Of a DNA stretch of 64,000 nucleotides, positions 26,894 to 36,874 are shown piece after piece. The DNA lies in the NCBI GenBank assembly GCA_947164865.1, contig CAMUYA010000015.1, positions 1 to 64,000 of the forward strand, written 5' to 3'. How positions within the stretch are numbered: the stretch's first letter is position 1; the number at the start of each line of letters is the position of its first letter. Below the pieces are notes generated by a model. The model was not told the origin of the DNA. It saw only the letters and a list, made by a program, of their open reading frames with translations, and did not search any database. Source of the DNA: an uncultured Lachnospiraceae bacterium. Lineage in GTDB: Bacteria > Bacillota > Clostridia > Lachnospirales > Lachnospiraceae. The translations under genes and the position numbers were made by a program.

Positions 26894-27092
26894 TAAAGTC
26901 GTCGAGACCGTCATGGAGGGTGGGAACACTGCATGCAAGGGGTGTTCTGGAACAATCGGTGCAACCCATTGTCTGGACATCGCACTTTTCTTCCGATTTA
27001 TCATCAGCGAGAACATTTACATGTCCCACACCCTTTTCCATACCGGAATCAAGCATCTTGATAAGATCATCAATCTGGTTCTTCTCGTCCAT
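26889..27092 (-). CDS. Small Cys-rich protein related to the start of the glycyl-radical domain
   Basis: 67 aa with a good AAGGAGAA binding site. Residues 5-31 (IDDLIKMLDSGMEKGVGHVNVL) align with the first 30 residues of the glycyl-radical protein ([23 protein letters not shown]), but the radical segment is replaced by a tail with four Cys (C37, C44, C47, C54). It may compete with, protect or sense the radical domain, or bind metal; this is inference. It lies between the two halves of the split lyase in the same orientation. Confidence 0.7.
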   Translation of the reverse strand: MDEKNQIDDLIKMLDSGMEKGVGHVNVLADDKSEEKCDVQTMGCTDCSRTPLACSVPTLHDGLDDFK

Positions 27093-27116
27093 AGCGATTC
27101 TCCTTGTTTTTATATC

Positions 27117-27145
27117 CCAGGTGTGCTGAAGGACAGCACACCTGG
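27117..27145 (-). other. 12-bp hairpin directly after the large lyase gene
   Basis: A perfect 12-bp stem CCAGGTGTGCTG / CAGCACACCTGG with a 5-nt loop has no U-tract. It is probably a 3' stabiliser or processing signal that could raise the level of the large subunit over the downstream genes. Confidence 0.6.
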
Positions 27146-27160
27146 CGCAATACTTATTAA

Positions 27161-29200
27161 TTACTTGTTGAGGTCAACCTCGATGTCGCCTGCAAATACC
27201 TTATCCTCTTTACCAAGAGCTCCGGGGATGATGGTGAAGGTATTGGAGATACCATCCTGTGCATCATTGAAAGGAAGCTTTGATACAGAAGAAAGTGAAG
27301 CAACAGCACCGTGGGTGTCACGGCCGTGCATCGGGTTTGCACCGGGTGCGAAAGGCTGTCCCTTCTTACGTCCGTCAGGAGTATTACCGGTAGCCTTACC
27401 GTAAGTAACATTTGAAGTGATGGTAAGGATAGAGGTTGTAGGAACGCCGTTTCTGTAGGTGTGATGACGTCTTACAGCGGTCATGAACTTGTGAACGATA
27501 TCCTGAGCGATGTCGTCTACGCGGTCATCATCATTACCGTACTTAGGGAAGTCACCGGTAGTCTTGAAGTCTACGATGATTCCGTCCTCGTCACGAACAA
27601 CTTCAACCTTAGCATACTTGATAGCTGAGAGTGAGTCTGCAACGATTGAAAGACCTGCAATACCTGTTGCGAAATATCTCTTAACGTCTCTGTCATGAAG
27701 AGCCATCTCTGCTCTCTCATAGCAGTACTTGTCGTGCATGTAGTGGATGATGTTGAGGGTGTTAACGTAAACGTCAGCCTGCCACTCCATCATATCCATG
27801 AACTTGCTGTATACATCATCATAATCAAGAACGTCACCGGTTACAGGACGGTACTTAGGACCAACCTGCTTCTTGGTAACTTCGTCGATACCGCCGTTAA
27901 GAGCATAGAGGAGACACTTAGCAAGGTTAGCACGTGCTCCGAAGAACTGCATTTCCTTACCGATTCTCATGGAAGATACGCAGCAAGCGATTCCGTAGTC
28001 ATCGCCGTGAACAACTCTCATGAGGTCATCGTTCTCATACTGGATGGAAGATGTGGTGATGGAGATCTTAGCGCAGTACTTCTTCCAGCCCTCGGGAAGT
28101 CTGGTGGACCAGAGAACTGTGAGGTTGGGCTCGGGTGATGCACCAAGGTTCTCAAGGGTGTGGAGGTAACGGAAAGATGTCTTGGTAACCATGTGTCTTC
28201 CGTCAACGCCTACGCCGCCGAGTGACTCGGTAACCCAAACGGGATCGCCGGCGAAGATCTGGTTGTACTCGGGAGTACGAGCGAACTTAACGCAACGAAG
28301 CTTCATGATGAAGTGATCAATGAACTCCTGGATCTGCTCCTCGGTGAAGGTTCCGTTCTTGAGGTCACGCTGTGCATAGCAGTCGATGAAAGTAGAAGTA
28401 CGTCCAAGGCTCATTGCGGCACCGTTCTGCTCCTTAACCGAGCAAAGGTATCCGAAGTATGTCCACTGGATAGCTTCCTGTACGTTTGCAGCGGGCTTTG
28501 AGATATCACAGCCGTAAGATGCTGCCATTTCCTTCATCATCTTGAGTGCTGTCATCTGCTCGGAAAGCTCCTCGCGAAGACGGATAACATCATCAGTCAT
28601 AACACGTCCGGTGGAATCCTTCTGTGCCTGCTTATCCTCGAGGAGTCTGTCGATACCGTAGAGAGCTACACGACGATAGTCGCCGATGATACGTCCACGT
28701 CCGTAAGCATCGGGAAGTCCGGTGATGATGTGTGAAGAACGGCATGCTCTCATCTCTTGGTTGTAAGCATCGAAGCAGCCTGCGTTGTGGGTCTTTCTGT
28801 GAGTGGTGAAGAACTCTGAAATCTCAGGATCAACTTCGTATCCGTTGTCTGAGCAAGCCTTCTCTGCCATACGGATACCGCCGTAGGGCTGAAGTGAACG
28901 CTTGAAAGGCTTATCTGTCTGGAAACCGACGATGGTCTCCTTGCTCTTGTCAAGATAGCCGGGGCCATGAGAGGTTATAGTGGAAACAACCTTGGTGTCC
29001 ATATCGAGAACACCGCCTGCTTCACGCTCCTTTTTCTGAAGATCAAGTACCTGTGCCCAAAGATCCTTAGTGTTCTGGGTAGGTCCTGCGAGAAAGCTCT
29101 CATCTCCGTCATAGGGAGTGTAGTTTCTCTGGATGAAGTCGCGGACATTGATTTCTCTGTCCCATTTGCCTGTTACAAAATCTTGCCATTCAGGTCTCAT
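27161..29200 (-). CDS. pflB: Pyruvate formate-lyase, large part without glycyl-radical domain
   Basis: 679 aa. It converts pyruvate and CoA to acetyl-CoA and formate. The thiyl-radical cysteines C406-C407 are present (GIACCVSSM), as are the N-terminal segments typical of the family ([22 protein letters not shown]). The protein ends naturally after [18 protein letters not shown]..., before the glycyl-radical region, which is encoded as a separate 81-aa gene downstream. The stop is a clean TAA followed by a hairpin and no homologous read-through, so this is a real split, not a frameshift. AGGAGG precedes the ATG, and a strong promoter lies at 29294-29322. Confidence 0.93.
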   Translation of the reverse strand: MRPEWQDFVTGKWDREINVRDFIQRNYTPYDGDESFLAGPTQNTKDLWAQVLDLQKKEREAGGVLDMDTKVVSTITSHGPGYLDKSKETIVGFQTDKPFKRSLQPYGGIRMAEKACSDNGYEVDPEISEFFTTHRKTHNAGCFDAYNQEMRACRSSHIITGLPDAYGRGRIIGDYRRVALYGIDRLLEDKQAQKDSTGRVMTDDVIRLREELSEQMTALKMMKEMAASYGCDISKPAANVQEAIQWTYFGYLCSVKEQNGAAMSLGRTSTFIDCYAQRDLKNGTFTEEQIQEFIDHFIMKLRCVKFARTPEYNQIFAGDPVWVTESLGGVGVDGRHMVTKTSFRYLHTLENLGASPEPNLTVLWSTRLPEGWKKYCAKISITTSSIQYENDDLMRVVHGDDYGIACCVSSMRIGKEMQFFGARANLAKCLLYALNGGIDEVTKKQVGPKYRPVTGDVLDYDDVYSKFMDMMEWQADVYVNTLNIIHYMHDKYCYERAEMALHDRDVKRYFATGIAGLSIVADSLSAIKYAKVEVVRDEDGIIVDFKTTGDFPKYGNDDDRVDDIAQDIVHKFMTAVRRHHTYRNGVPTTSILTITSNVTYGKATGNTPDGRKKGQPFAPGANPMHGRDTHGAVASLSSVSKLPFNDAQDGISNTFTIIPGALGKEDKVFAGDIEVDLNK

Positions 29201-29293
29201 TACAAAATGCCTCCTATAAGATATTTGATCAGAAAATGCTTATGCATTTCTGTAGTTTTGAAGCGTGTAGGGCTTCTAAAGTTGACTCATATA

Positions 29294-29322
29294 ATTATAG
29301 GTAATCGGGGGAGTATAGTCAA
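29294..29322 (-). promoter_or_regulatory. Promoter of the split pfl operon
   Basis: On the minus strand TTGACT-N17-TATAAT, with a leader of about 85 nt to pflB. A second TTGACT (29282-29287, plus strand) mirrors the -35, so the promoter is flanked by an inverted repeat. Confidence 0.75.
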
Positions 29323-29407
29323 GCGAAAGAGAGCTAAAAAACTCCGAAAAAATCGCCAAAAATAAATGAAAAAATGCATCGTTTTTGAGGGTTTTTAAGT
29401 GTGACTA

Positions 29408-29436
29408 TTGACTTTAAATCAAAAAAGTAATAGATA
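29408..29436 (+). promoter_or_regulatory. Weak promoter candidate for the DUF1858 gene
   Basis: TTGACT-N17-TAGATA; the -35 lies in a dyad TTGA-N7-TCAA (29408-29422) that resembles a relaxed FNR/CRP half-site pair. Low support. Confidence 0.3.
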
Positions 29437-29510
29437 TAGTAAAGAAAGATCTAAAGGTTACCATATTTAGACAGCTACTGTATAACTGTATACGAAACGG
29501 AGGAAACAAA

Positions 29511-29702
29511 ATGACCGGAATAACAAAAGATATGACAATGGGACAGATCGTGAGCGAGCAGCCCGATGTGATCCCCATTCTTATGAGCGCAGGAATGCAC
29601 TGCATCGGATGCCCTTCATCCGCAGGCGAATCTCTCGAGATGGCAGCAGCCGTTCACGGGATCGATATCGACGAGCTTATGGAAGCGATCGCTCAGGCGT
29701 AA
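29511..29702 (+). CDS. DUF1858-domain small protein
   Basis: 63 aa with the family pattern [20 protein letters not shown] and the C-x-x-C-P motif (HCIGCPSS), followed by [21 protein letters not shown]. Members are usually small redox-related proteins found near or fused to hybrid-cluster or other anaerobic metabolism proteins; the function is not established. It has an ACGGAGGAAAC binding site. It is transcribed divergently from pflB and its last 26 nt overlap the end of the opposing membrane-protein gene. Confidence 0.85.
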   Translation: MTGITKDMTMGQIVSEQPDVIPILMSAGMHCIGCPSSAGESLEMAAAVHGIDIDELMEAIAQA

Positions 29703-31296
29703 GCTGCAGGGTAAAACCGATCAAAAACGGAGTCTGAAGTGCAACCGGTATAAGATATCTCATCGCGCAGGAAAGCGGAGAGATCGTACACACCATAATG
29801 GTGACAAGAGCCGGGATGAACACTGTCAGGCTCTTTTTCTTTTTTCCGAGAGCAAGGATCTCGAATACACATATGAACACGATCCAGCTGTAAGTTCCCG
29901 GCATGGATAAATACTTGATCACGGGAGCATTCCCGCTTCCGTAGAGATAATACAAAAAACGCATCTGCAGGTCTTTGGAGAAAACATGATAAAGCCCGAG
30001 CCTCTCCGTCAGATACTCAGGGTATTCCTGCATTATGTAAGCACCCATATCCACCTTGACGGGAGCGAGATAGCCGTAGGCTCCGTTAACATACGCTGCA
30101 ACATATACCTGCGGGTGGCGAAGGAGCATTTTGAACCAGGTGACAAAATACCCCTTGGGATCGGCGTGGGTGTAGCAGATCTTGACGGGATCGTTAATGT
30201 TGGGCTGATACTCTTTCAGGTTGTCGATGGATCGGAAATTCTCCTCAAGAACTGAGATTTCTTCCTCGGTCAGGTCATCGGGGTAAATACATACGGTCCT
30301 GGCTGTCTGCTGGAACATGACCCCTATGGTCTCGCTTACCGGGGGCCGGCCTATACCGCAGGCGGGAAGGATGATCCTGGTGACGGATTCAAAAATGATC
30401 AGGACTGTTGCTGTTACGATGAGCAGGTTCCTGCGGAATTTCCCCTTAAGGTTAAAAGCCAGAGCGATCATGCAGGGAAGGATGGCGTGGATCCCGTTGT
30501 TTCTAAGGAACACACAAAGAAGGGAAACGATGCATAAAGCGATACCCTTGTGGGGAGTGCACTCTTTTTTATAAAGGATATCCGCTGCCATAACGACCTC
30601 GAGAACTATCATCACGGCGAAGAGGAAATCCTTTTCCACCCACTGCGCGTATCCGCCCCATATGGGGGTGACGGCGTAAAACAGGATTCCGATAAAACAG
30701 AATATCCTGCGCAGGCCCATTTCCATCAGTTTGTACATGGAGTACGAAAAAACGAATCCCGCGACTACGGTCTGAAGAAGCTGGTAAAGAAAAAACCCGA
30801 AATTGGCATCGACGAGAAACTTTCCGACAGAGTAACAAAGCCCCATCAGAAGCGAAGAGAAAGGGGGCTGCCACATTGAACGGCTCGTTTCTCCGAAGTA
30901 GTTCTGAAACTGGACTATCGTGTCGGGATTTGCCGAACCGGGATAGCTGCAGAGTAGCCAGGGAATATAGCAGATGACAATAAATCCCCAGGAGATAAAG
31001 AGAAAAGCTCTCCTGTACTTTACCGAAGGAACCTTCTCATTCCTCAGCGGAACATGAAGGAGCATGAGATAAAGCCCGGAAAGCACTATATACACAATGA
31101 GCGTGAGCAGGATGATCTTCCCGAAAAGCTGGAAAATATCAGCGGAGGAAGAGAACTTCCAGAATGAGTTGTTATCACGGAAGCTTACGCATACGTGATA
31201 AAGAACAGACATAAAAAAAGCGGTCACAGCGGCCCGGGGAGTAATCTTTAACAATTCTTTCGACAGGTTTGTGACCGATATTTTTTGAGATGACAT
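29677..31296 (-). CDS. DUF6020-like polytopic membrane protein
   Basis: 539 aa from the ATG at 31296 (GAGGTAG upstream; a TTG one codon earlier is possible). About 12 hydrophobic segments are spread over the whole length. A loop after the third segment has the family-like pattern [19 protein letters not shown]...QPPFSSLL, reminiscent of GT-C fold glycosyltransferases of DUF6020/PMT type. It is probably a lipid-linked sugar transferase or related envelope enzyme; this is inferred. It overlaps the DUF1858 gene tail-to-tail, so no terminator separates them. Confidence 0.65.
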   Translation of the reverse strand: MSSQKISVTNLSKELLKITPRAAVTAFFMSVLYHVCVSFRDNNSFWKFSSSADIFQLFGKIILLTLIVYIVLSGLYLMLLHVPLRNEKVPSVKYRRAFLFISWGFIVICYIPWLLCSYPGSANPDTIVQFQNYFGETSRSMWQPPFSSLLMGLCYSVGKFLVDANFGFFLYQLLQTVVAGFVFSYSMYKLMEMGLRRIFCFIGILFYAVTPIWGGYAQWVEKDFLFAVMIVLEVVMAADILYKKECTPHKGIALCIVSLLCVFLRNNGIHAILPCMIALAFNLKGKFRRNLLIVTATVLIIFESVTRIILPACGIGRPPVSETIGVMFQQTARTVCIYPDDLTEEEISVLEENFRSIDNLKEYQPNINDPVKICYTHADPKGYFVTWFKMLLRHPQVYVAAYVNGAYGYLAPVKVDMGAYIMQEYPEYLTERLGLYHVFSKDLQMRFLYYLYGSGNAPVIKYLSMPGTYSWIVFICVFEILALGKKKKSLTVFIPALVTIMVCTISPLSCAMRYLIPVALQTPFLIGFTLQLTPERSLP

Positions 31297-31322
31297 CAAG
31301 TGCTACCTCACAAGGGAAATAA

Positions 31323-32021
31323 TTATAAAGCCAATTTGGAAATGGCGTCATTTTCTATCATGATATCGCCATGCTCGCGCATAAAATCAAGCGCGGTGCC
31401 GGGAATGATGCGTCCCTTGCCGTATTCCGAACCGAGCAGGCAAACATTCTCGAAATCTCCCTTTGAGGCATTTCCGACGGAAAGTATCATGAGATAATCG
31501 CCGGCAGGTGATTTGACCAGAGCGCTTTTTCCTTTGTATCCGCAGGCCTGACGGGCAAAATCCATAGTACGGGACAGTGTCGGGAACGTGAAAGCAAAAC
31601 TATGGCGGGGAATGTCTTCCTTCAGGGCTTCGCCAAGCATCTCTCCGAATGAAGGCTCGGGAGCGGGAATGTTATCTCCGAAGAGACTTACAGCTTCCTC
31701 CTCGTCCTCTTCGTCTTCGTCATCGGGGTTCTCGTAGGGAGAAAAGCGTGAGAAGCGCGTGTCGAGCTCCTCGGGATCATCGACTTTGGTGATGATCAGA
31801 ACGATGCTCTCCGAACTCATGGGGATAGCTTCCACCACAAGAGGGCTGTTCTCCACCTCGAAGCCGTATTCGCAGTCGGCCTGCTTGACCATCTCCCTGA
31901 AAAGATTCCTGGTCTTTTCGGAGCCGTAGGCAAGCTCGCTGATGCGCAGATTCCGCTTTGCAAGGTCTTCTCTCGTAAGGATACAGCGTATTTGATTGTC
32001 ATTGATCTTTTCTATTTTCAT
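31323..32021 (-). CDS. mecA: Adaptor protein MecA
   Basis: 232 aa, a typical length. The N-terminal substrate-binding domain (MKIEKINDNQIRCILTREDLAKRNL) and the C-terminal ClpC-binding domain (SFAFTFPTLSRTMDFARQ..., GxLxK-type core) are separated by a very acidic linker (about 98-115, D/E-rich). It delivers proteins to the ClpC-ClpP protease. It has its own promoter at 32057-32085 and lies 26 nt ahead of the membrane-protein gene. Confidence 0.92.
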   Translation of the reverse strand: MKIEKINDNQIRCILTREDLAKRNLRISELAYGSEKTRNLFREMVKQADCEYGFEVENSPLVVEAIPMSSESIVLIITKVDDPEELDTRFSRFSPYENPDDEDEEDEEEAVSLFGDNIPAPEPSFGEMLGEALKEDIPRHSFAFTFPTLSRTMDFARQACGYKGKSALVKSPAGDYLMILSVGNASKGDFENVCLLGSEYGKGRIIPGTALDFMREHGDIMIENDAISKLAL

Positions 32022-32056
32022 TATGTAAATCTCGCTGTTTTCCGTTGATTTCCATT

Positions 32057-32085
32057 ACTATATCTTTTAATGATATTTAAGTCAA
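32057..32085 (-). promoter_or_regulatory. mecA promoter
   Basis: On the minus strand TTGACT-N17-TATAGT, about 36 nt before the mecA start. Confidence 0.75.
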
Positions 32086-32093
32086 TACATGCT

Positions 32094-32288
32094 TTGATTA
32101 TTTAATATTTTTTTTATATGTTGGGAACAGTCATACTTGTCGTCAGATATTTTTTCGGCATTTTTAACAAAAAGTTTAGAGTGCCGACAGCGGTGTCGCA
32201 CGAAAACCGTTATTTTTCACAAAGAGCCGCGGACAGCCGGGTAAGCATCAGGGTACAAAAACGGACGGGATCTGTCCGCTGTTTTTTT
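32094..32288 (+). ncRNA. Candidate small RNA divergent from mecA
   Basis: A promoter-like TTGATT-N17-TATGTT (32094-32122) is followed after about 110 nt by the stem GCGGACAG (32229-32236) / CTGTCCGC (32272-32279) and then TGTTTTTTT. An alternative inner stem CGGAC/GTCCG also fits. No convincing reading frame lies between, so a transcript of about 160 nt without a protein is possible. Confidence 0.35.
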
Positions 32289-32756
32289 GCTGTTAGTACA
32301 AAAAATGACGAACGAAAACAGTTGTTGAAATCGGCCGGAAGGGCTCATATAATCAGCCTGAACGTCTCCGGTAATCATGCGACGGAGAGGAGATGGTGAG
32401 TCCTGCTTTACCGCTTATAGAATTTACATCTCGATTAAAAATCCTTAAGAGAAGGTATTTCTCTATCGGTCTGTAAAATTCTGAATACGAATATAAAATC
32501 ATTATATATACATTTTGCTTTAAATCCCCCAACCTTTTAGCAATCCGATTATCGGTAAAGTCACAATTTTTCACCGCAGCTTTGCTGCACATCCCGAAAG
32601 GGAAGCTCGCCGCCGGGACGTTTCCGCCATAAAGGAAAATATATCACTTACCTTTTGGGAAGGGGACACGGTCCCCGAATACTCCTGAATATTCGCCCTT
32701 AACAATGCAGGAAGGTGCCTGCTGTCCGAAAAACCCGGGCGAATATAAAATAACTA
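32289..32756. other. Non-coding stretch upstream of the GH18-like gene
   Basis: About 470 bp without a plausible gene. It holds several short dyads (GGGGAC/GTCCCC and CGAATA/TATTCG near 32665-32695) but nothing that I recognise as a known riboswitch. Confidence 0.4.
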
Positions 32757-32785
32757 ATGACGGCAAAAAAATGGTGTGTTAGAAT
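32757..32785 (+). promoter_or_regulatory. Promoter of the GH18-like gene and following operon
   Basis: ATGACG-N17-TAGAAT, about 110 nt before the start. Confidence 0.5.
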
Positions 32786-32895
32786 AGTTTAGGATTCTGC
32801 ACACCTTTTTGCTGTTGTATTGGACTTTCCGGATCCGGCATTTGCGGAATGGTTAATGGGTTGTGCGGGTAATAACTGAAAGAGGCCTGTTCAAA

Positions 32896-34629
32896 ATGAA
32901 AAAAAGGATAATTGTGATCGCTGTGGCGATCGTAGCGATAGCTCTTATAGCATACTTCGGGATCGGCAAGAGAGTGATAGACAAGTACACATACGGAACG
33001 GAGAAAGCGGATCTGGCCGCATATTTCGGAACGAGCGGAGACGAGCTTGCCATAGTTCTGGGAGACAGGATCCTGGCCGACAAGGCGGTAAAGGGCGATG
33101 GCTATTGTTATTTTGAATTTGCCACCGTAGAAGACTATATAGGAGACGGGTTTTACTATGATCCTGCCTACAACGGCGGTACACTTATGTTCACAACGGC
33201 GGACGGAACCATCGAGGCGCCTGTGGGGAGCAGCAAATACGGATTTGACGGTGAGGGTGCAGACCTCGGTCACAGAACATGCTACCTTGAAGGTAATACT
33301 CTGTACATAGCAAGCGACTATGTATCGCAGTATTTTTCGATAAATGTTAATGTTTACGATGAGCATGTGCTCCTTGTAACAAAGGGCCTGTCGGGGACAA
33401 ACACAATGATCACCACATCCGCCACCCAGATACGCGAAAAGGGAGGGATCAAGAGCCCCATACTGCGTGAGGTTGAGAAAGGCGAGACCGTGCTTCTCAT
33501 TGAAACCATGGAGGAGTGGAGCAAGGTTGAGACGAGCGACGGATATATCGGTTATATCGAAAATAAGAGAATGGGAGTAACCGATGGTATCATGTGGGGA
33601 ATAGTTAATGAAGTCACTGTTCCTCAGACGGAATTTCTGTCTATCAATGAGAGAGTCGTGCTCGGATTCAACTCTATCGCCGGAGCTGCGGGAAACGATA
33701 CGCTCGGAGCGGCGATCGAAGAAGGTCAGGGAATGAATGTTATCGCGCCCACCTGGTTTTCCGTAAGCGATAATCTCGGAGGGATACGCAATTTCGGCAG
33801 CACGGCTTATGTTGAGAAGGCACACGAAAATGGTATCAGAGTATGGGCTGTTTTGGATGATTTCAATTACAGGCTGGATAACGATGCGGATATCAGCGAT
33901 GTTGCGATCTTATCCGACACAAATGTCAGAAGAACTCTTATCAGCAATGTTGTAAGCGCCGCGTCAGAGCTTGGCGTTGACGGGATCAACATCGACTTCG
34001 AAAAACTGAATGATGATTGTTACGAGCATTATGCCCAGTTTATAAAAGAACTGTCGGTTGCCACTCATGAAAGAGGGCTTGTGCTTTCGTTTGATAATTA
34101 CGTTCCTTTCAACTTTAACAAGTTTACCAGGATCGACGTACAGGGAAAATTCGCCGACTACGTGCTCATCATGGGATATGACGAGCACTATCACGGAAGC
34201 GGGGACATCGGCAGCGTGGCAAGCTTTGATTACATCTGCTACGGGCTTGATAAGACTCTCGAAAATGTCAATGCCGAGAGGATAATAAATGCGCTTCCCT
34301 TCTACACCATAGTGTGGAAGAATGATTCGGGCTCGGTGTCGGATTCTTATCTTACTCTGATAAACGAGTCAGACTTTATAAACAAGTATGGCATTTCCTA
34401 TGAATGGGACGAGGAGACCTGTCAGAACTTTGCTCAGTGGCAGAGCGGGACAGCCACATACTATGTCTGGTTTGAGGATAAGGACTCCATCTCATCCAAA
34501 CTCAATGCGATGAACTCCAGAAACATAGGCGGAGTCGGTGTGTGGAGACTGGGTTACGGAACTGCGGAAGTGTGGAATCTTGTTGCCATGTACAAGGACA
34601 TGACAGGAACGTCACAAAGTGGAGAATGA
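32896..34629 (+). CDS. Membrane-anchored GH18-type glycosyl hydrolase with SH3 domain
   Basis: 577 aa from the ATG at 32896 (GAAAGAGG upstream; a GTG at 32863 is less likely). An N-terminal signal anchor (about 4-23) puts the rest outside. An amine-oxidase-N-like beta region (about 40-170) is followed by an SH3-type wall-binding domain (about 183-226) and a GH18 TIM barrel with DGINIDFE at 362-369, where E369 is the expected acid. YaaH/YdhD-like relatives act on peptidoglycan or spore cortex. It heads a tight gene row with tsaC, rpiB, upp, comEB and a wall hydrolase. Confidence 0.82.
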   Translation: MKKRIIVIAVAIVAIALIAYFGIGKRVIDKYTYGTEKADLAAYFGTSGDELAIVLGDRILADKAVKGDGYCYFEFATVEDYIGDGFYYDPAYNGGTLMFTTADGTIEAPVGSSKYGFDGEGADLGHRTCYLEGNTLYIASDYVSQYFSINVNVYDEHVLLVTKGLSGTNTMITTSATQIREKGGIKSPILREVEKGETVLLIETMEEWSKVETSDGYIGYIENKRMGVTDGIMWGIVNEVTVPQTEFLSINERVVLGFNSIAGAAGNDTLGAAIEEGQGMNVIAPTWFSVSDNLGGIRNFGSTAYVEKAHENGIRVWAVLDDFNYRLDNDADISDVAILSDTNVRRTLISNVVSAASELGVDGINIDFEKLNDDCYEHYAQFIKELSVATHERGLVLSFDNYVPFNFNKFTRIDVQGKFADYVLIMGYDEHYHGSGDIGSVASFDYICYGLDKTLENVNAERIINALPFYTIVWKNDSGSVSDSYLTLINESDFINKYGISYEWDEETCQNFAQWQSGTATYYVWFEDKDSISSKLNAMNSRNIGGVGVWRLGYGTAEVWNLVAMYKDMTGTSQSGE

Positions 34630-34638
34630 TCGCAAGAG

Positions 34639-35706
34639 ATGGATACTAAGATCATCACGATAAAAGCACCCGGCGGGCGATTGTCAGAAGAAGACATATC
34701 AGGCATTCAAAAAGCGGGCGAGATAATCAAAAACGGCGGGATCGTGGCATTCCCCACCGAAACCGTATATGGTCTCGGTGGCGATGCGCTTTCACCCGAA
34801 TCGTCGAAGAAGATATATGCCGCAAAGGGAAGGCCTTCGGACAATCCGCTGATAGTGCATATATCCCGTATAGAATCCCTGTACGAAATAGCTGAAACGG
34901 TTCCCGACTATGCTGTAAAGCTTGCGGAGGTATTCTGGCCCGGTCCTCTTACGATGATCCTTAAAAAGAAGGACATTGTTCCGGATGAGACGACGGGAGG
35001 GCTTGACACGGTGGCGGTCAGATTTCCTTCCGATCCGGTGGCAAAGATCCTGATAAATGCGGCGGGCGGTTTTGTGGCAGCGCCCAGTGCCAATATTTCC
35101 GGAAGACCGAGCCCTACAGAGGCAAAATATGTGATTGAAGATATGAACGGAAGAGCCGATGCCATAATAGACGGCGGCGGTGGAGAGATAGGTCTCGAAT
35201 CCACTATAGTTGACCTTACGGTACAGCCGCCTCAGATCCTGCGGCCGGGCTTTATCACGAGTGAGATGCTGGGAAGAGTGCTTGGGACCGAGGTGGAAAC
35301 CGACAAAGCGATCATATCTCCGGAAAGCGGGCAAAAGCCAAGGGCTCCGGGAATGAAATACCGGCATTATGCTCCCCGGGGGGAACTGGTAATAGTAGAG
35401 GGAGAAAATGAGGCCGTTGTATCGGGGATAAATGAAATGATACGGTCCGATAAGGAATCGGGCTGCAGGACCGGCGTGATGGCCTGTGACGAAAACGCGG
35501 GCAGATACGACGCTGATGTTGTTAAAAAGACCGGGCCTAAAGGGGATCAGAAAGAAGCGGCAAAAAGGCTGTATTCGATCCTGAGGAGCTTTGACGACGA
35601 AGAAGTGACAAAGATATATGCCGAGAGCTTTGAGGCTGAAGGCTTCGGGGAGGCTATAATGAACAGACTTCTCAAAGCCGCAGGGCATAAGATCATAAAA
35701 AAGTAA
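34639..35706 (+). CDS. tsaC: Threonylcarbamoyl-AMP synthase (Sua5/YwlC type)
   Basis: 355 aa: YrdC-like catalytic domain (KxGGIVAFPTETVYGLG..., KGRPSDNPLIVHI) followed by the C-terminal Sua5 domain (from about 235; GMKYRHYAP motif). It makes threonylcarbamoyl-adenylate for the t6A37 modification of ANN-decoding tRNAs. It lies 9 nt after the GH18-like gene and 11 nt before rpiB; the tsaC-rpiB-upp-comEB order is common in clostridia. Confidence 0.95.
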   Translation: MDTKIITIKAPGGRLSEEDISGIQKAGEIIKNGGIVAFPTETVYGLGGDALSPESSKKIYAAKGRPSDNPLIVHISRIESLYEIAETVPDYAVKLAEVFWPGPLTMILKKKDIVPDETTGGLDTVAVRFPSDPVAKILINAAGGFVAAPSANISGRPSPTEAKYVIEDMNGRADAIIDGGGGEIGLESTIVDLTVQPPQILRPGFITSEMLGRVLGTEVETDKAIISPESGQKPRAPGMKYRHYAPRGELVIVEGENEAVVSGINEMIRSDKESGCRTGVMACDENAGRYDADVVKKTGPKGDQKEAAKRLYSILRSFDDEEVTKIYAESFEAEGFGEAIMNRLLKAAGHKIIKK

Positions 35707-35717
35707 AGGAGCAGGTT

Positions 35718-36146
35718 ATGATAGCAATAGGAAGTGACCATGGCGGATTTGACCTCAAGGAAGTCGTAAAAAAACACCTTATCGAAAGAGGCTTTGACGT
35801 AAAGGATTGCGGAACGTATAATAAAGAGAGCTGCGATTATCCCATATTCGGAAAAGCGGTGGCAAATGAAGTGGCCTCCGGAAATGCCGAAAAGGGGATC
35901 GTAGTATGCACGACAGGTATCGGGATCAGCATTACAGCCAACAAAGTGAAGGGCATAAGATGTGCGCTGTGCTCGGAACCGTTAAGCGCAAAGATGACAA
36001 GGCTTCACAATGATGCCAATGTTCTGGCTCTCGGCGGAAAAATGGTGGGAGAGAACCTTGCGATCGAAATAACGGATACATTCCTCGATACCCCGTTTTC
36101 CGGTGAAGAAAAGCACTCAAGAAGAATCGCACAGATAGAAGAATGA
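35718..36146 (+). CDS. rpiB: Ribose-5-phosphate isomerase B
   Basis: 142 aa, a standard length. It begins [15 protein letters not shown], with the catalytic Cys in [15 protein letters not shown] and the conserved [10 protein letters not shown] stretch. It interconverts ribose-5-phosphate and ribulose-5-phosphate in the pentose phosphate pathway. AAAGGAGCAGG precedes the ATG. Confidence 0.97.
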   Translation: MIAIGSDHGGFDLKEVVKKHLIERGFDVKDCGTYNKESCDYPIFGKAVANEVASGNAEKGIVVCTTGIGISITANKVKGIRCALCSEPLSAKMTRLHNDANVLALGGKMVGENLAIEITDTFLDTPFSGEEKHSRRIAQIEE

Positions 36147-36180
36147 TATTGATCATTCCGAAAAGGAAAGGAAAAACAAA

Positions 36181-36810
36181 ATGTCTAAAGTAGTAATCAT
36201 GGATCACCCGCTAATACAGCATAAGATCGGATTTATCCGCAGAACGGAGACGGGAACAAAGGATTTCAGGGCCACCATAAGCGAGATTGCAATGCTTATC
36301 TGCTATGAGGCGACAAGAGATCTTAAACTCAAAGATGTTGAGATTGAAACTCCCATCTGCAAAACGACCGTAAAGGAGCTCAGCGGAAAGAAACTTGCCA
36401 TAATCCCCATCCTGCGTGCGGGCCTCGGCATGGTTGACGGTATGCTCAATCTGATACCTGCGGCAAAGGTCGGTCATATAGGACTTTATCGCGATCCTGA
36501 TTCACACAAGCCGATAGAGTACTACTGCAAGCTTCCCGCAGACTGCAGCGAGAGAGAAGTGTTTGTTGTGGATCCCATGCTTGCAACCGGAGGGTCCGCA
36601 GCAGCAGCTATACAGATGCTCAAGGATAAGGGCTGTAAGAACATTCATTTTATGTGTATAATAGCGGCTCCCGAAGGAATAAAAGCAATGACGGAAGCAC
36701 ATCCGGATGTTGATCTCTACATCGGCGCGCTGGATGAGAAGCTGAATGAAAATGCATATATAGTTCCCGGTCTCGGAGATGCCGGAGACAGAATATTCGG
36801 AACCAAATAA
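36181..36810 (+). CDS. upp: Uracil phosphoribosyltransferase
   Basis: 209 aa, the standard length. It has the PRPP-binding segment [18 protein letters not shown] and the uracil-binding C-terminus ([16 protein letters not shown]). It salvages uracil to UMP. Two overlapping AAGGA binding sites precede the ATG. It lies between rpiB and the dCMP deaminase gene, so pyrimidine salvage is grouped here. Confidence 0.98.
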   Translation: MSKVVIMDHPLIQHKIGFIRRTETGTKDFRATISEIAMLICYEATRDLKLKDVEIETPICKTTVKELSGKKLAIIPILRAGLGMVDGMLNLIPAAKVGHIGLYRDPDSHKPIEYYCKLPADCSEREVFVVDPMLATGGSAAAAIQMLKDKGCKNIHFMCIIAAPEGIKAMTEAHPDVDLYIGALDEKLNENAYIVPGLGDAGDRIFGTK

Positions 36811-36874
36811 ACCGCCATTCAGAGCATCCGGAGCCGGCATGAAATGTTCTCCGGGTGCGAAAACAGGAAATAAT

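Noticed and set aside
32118..32399. 93-codon plus-strand frame in the mecA-GH18 gap
   Set aside because: It has no binding site and low-complexity, non-protein-like composition, and it crosses a likely terminator.
32779..33825. Long 348-codon minus-strand frame over the GH18-like gene
   Set aside because: It is a shadow of the plus-strand gene, which has motifs, a signal anchor and a binding site; the antisense product resembles nothing known to me.
34792..35688. 298-codon antisense frame within tsaC
   Set aside because: Antisense shadow of a clear Sua5-family gene with full motifs.
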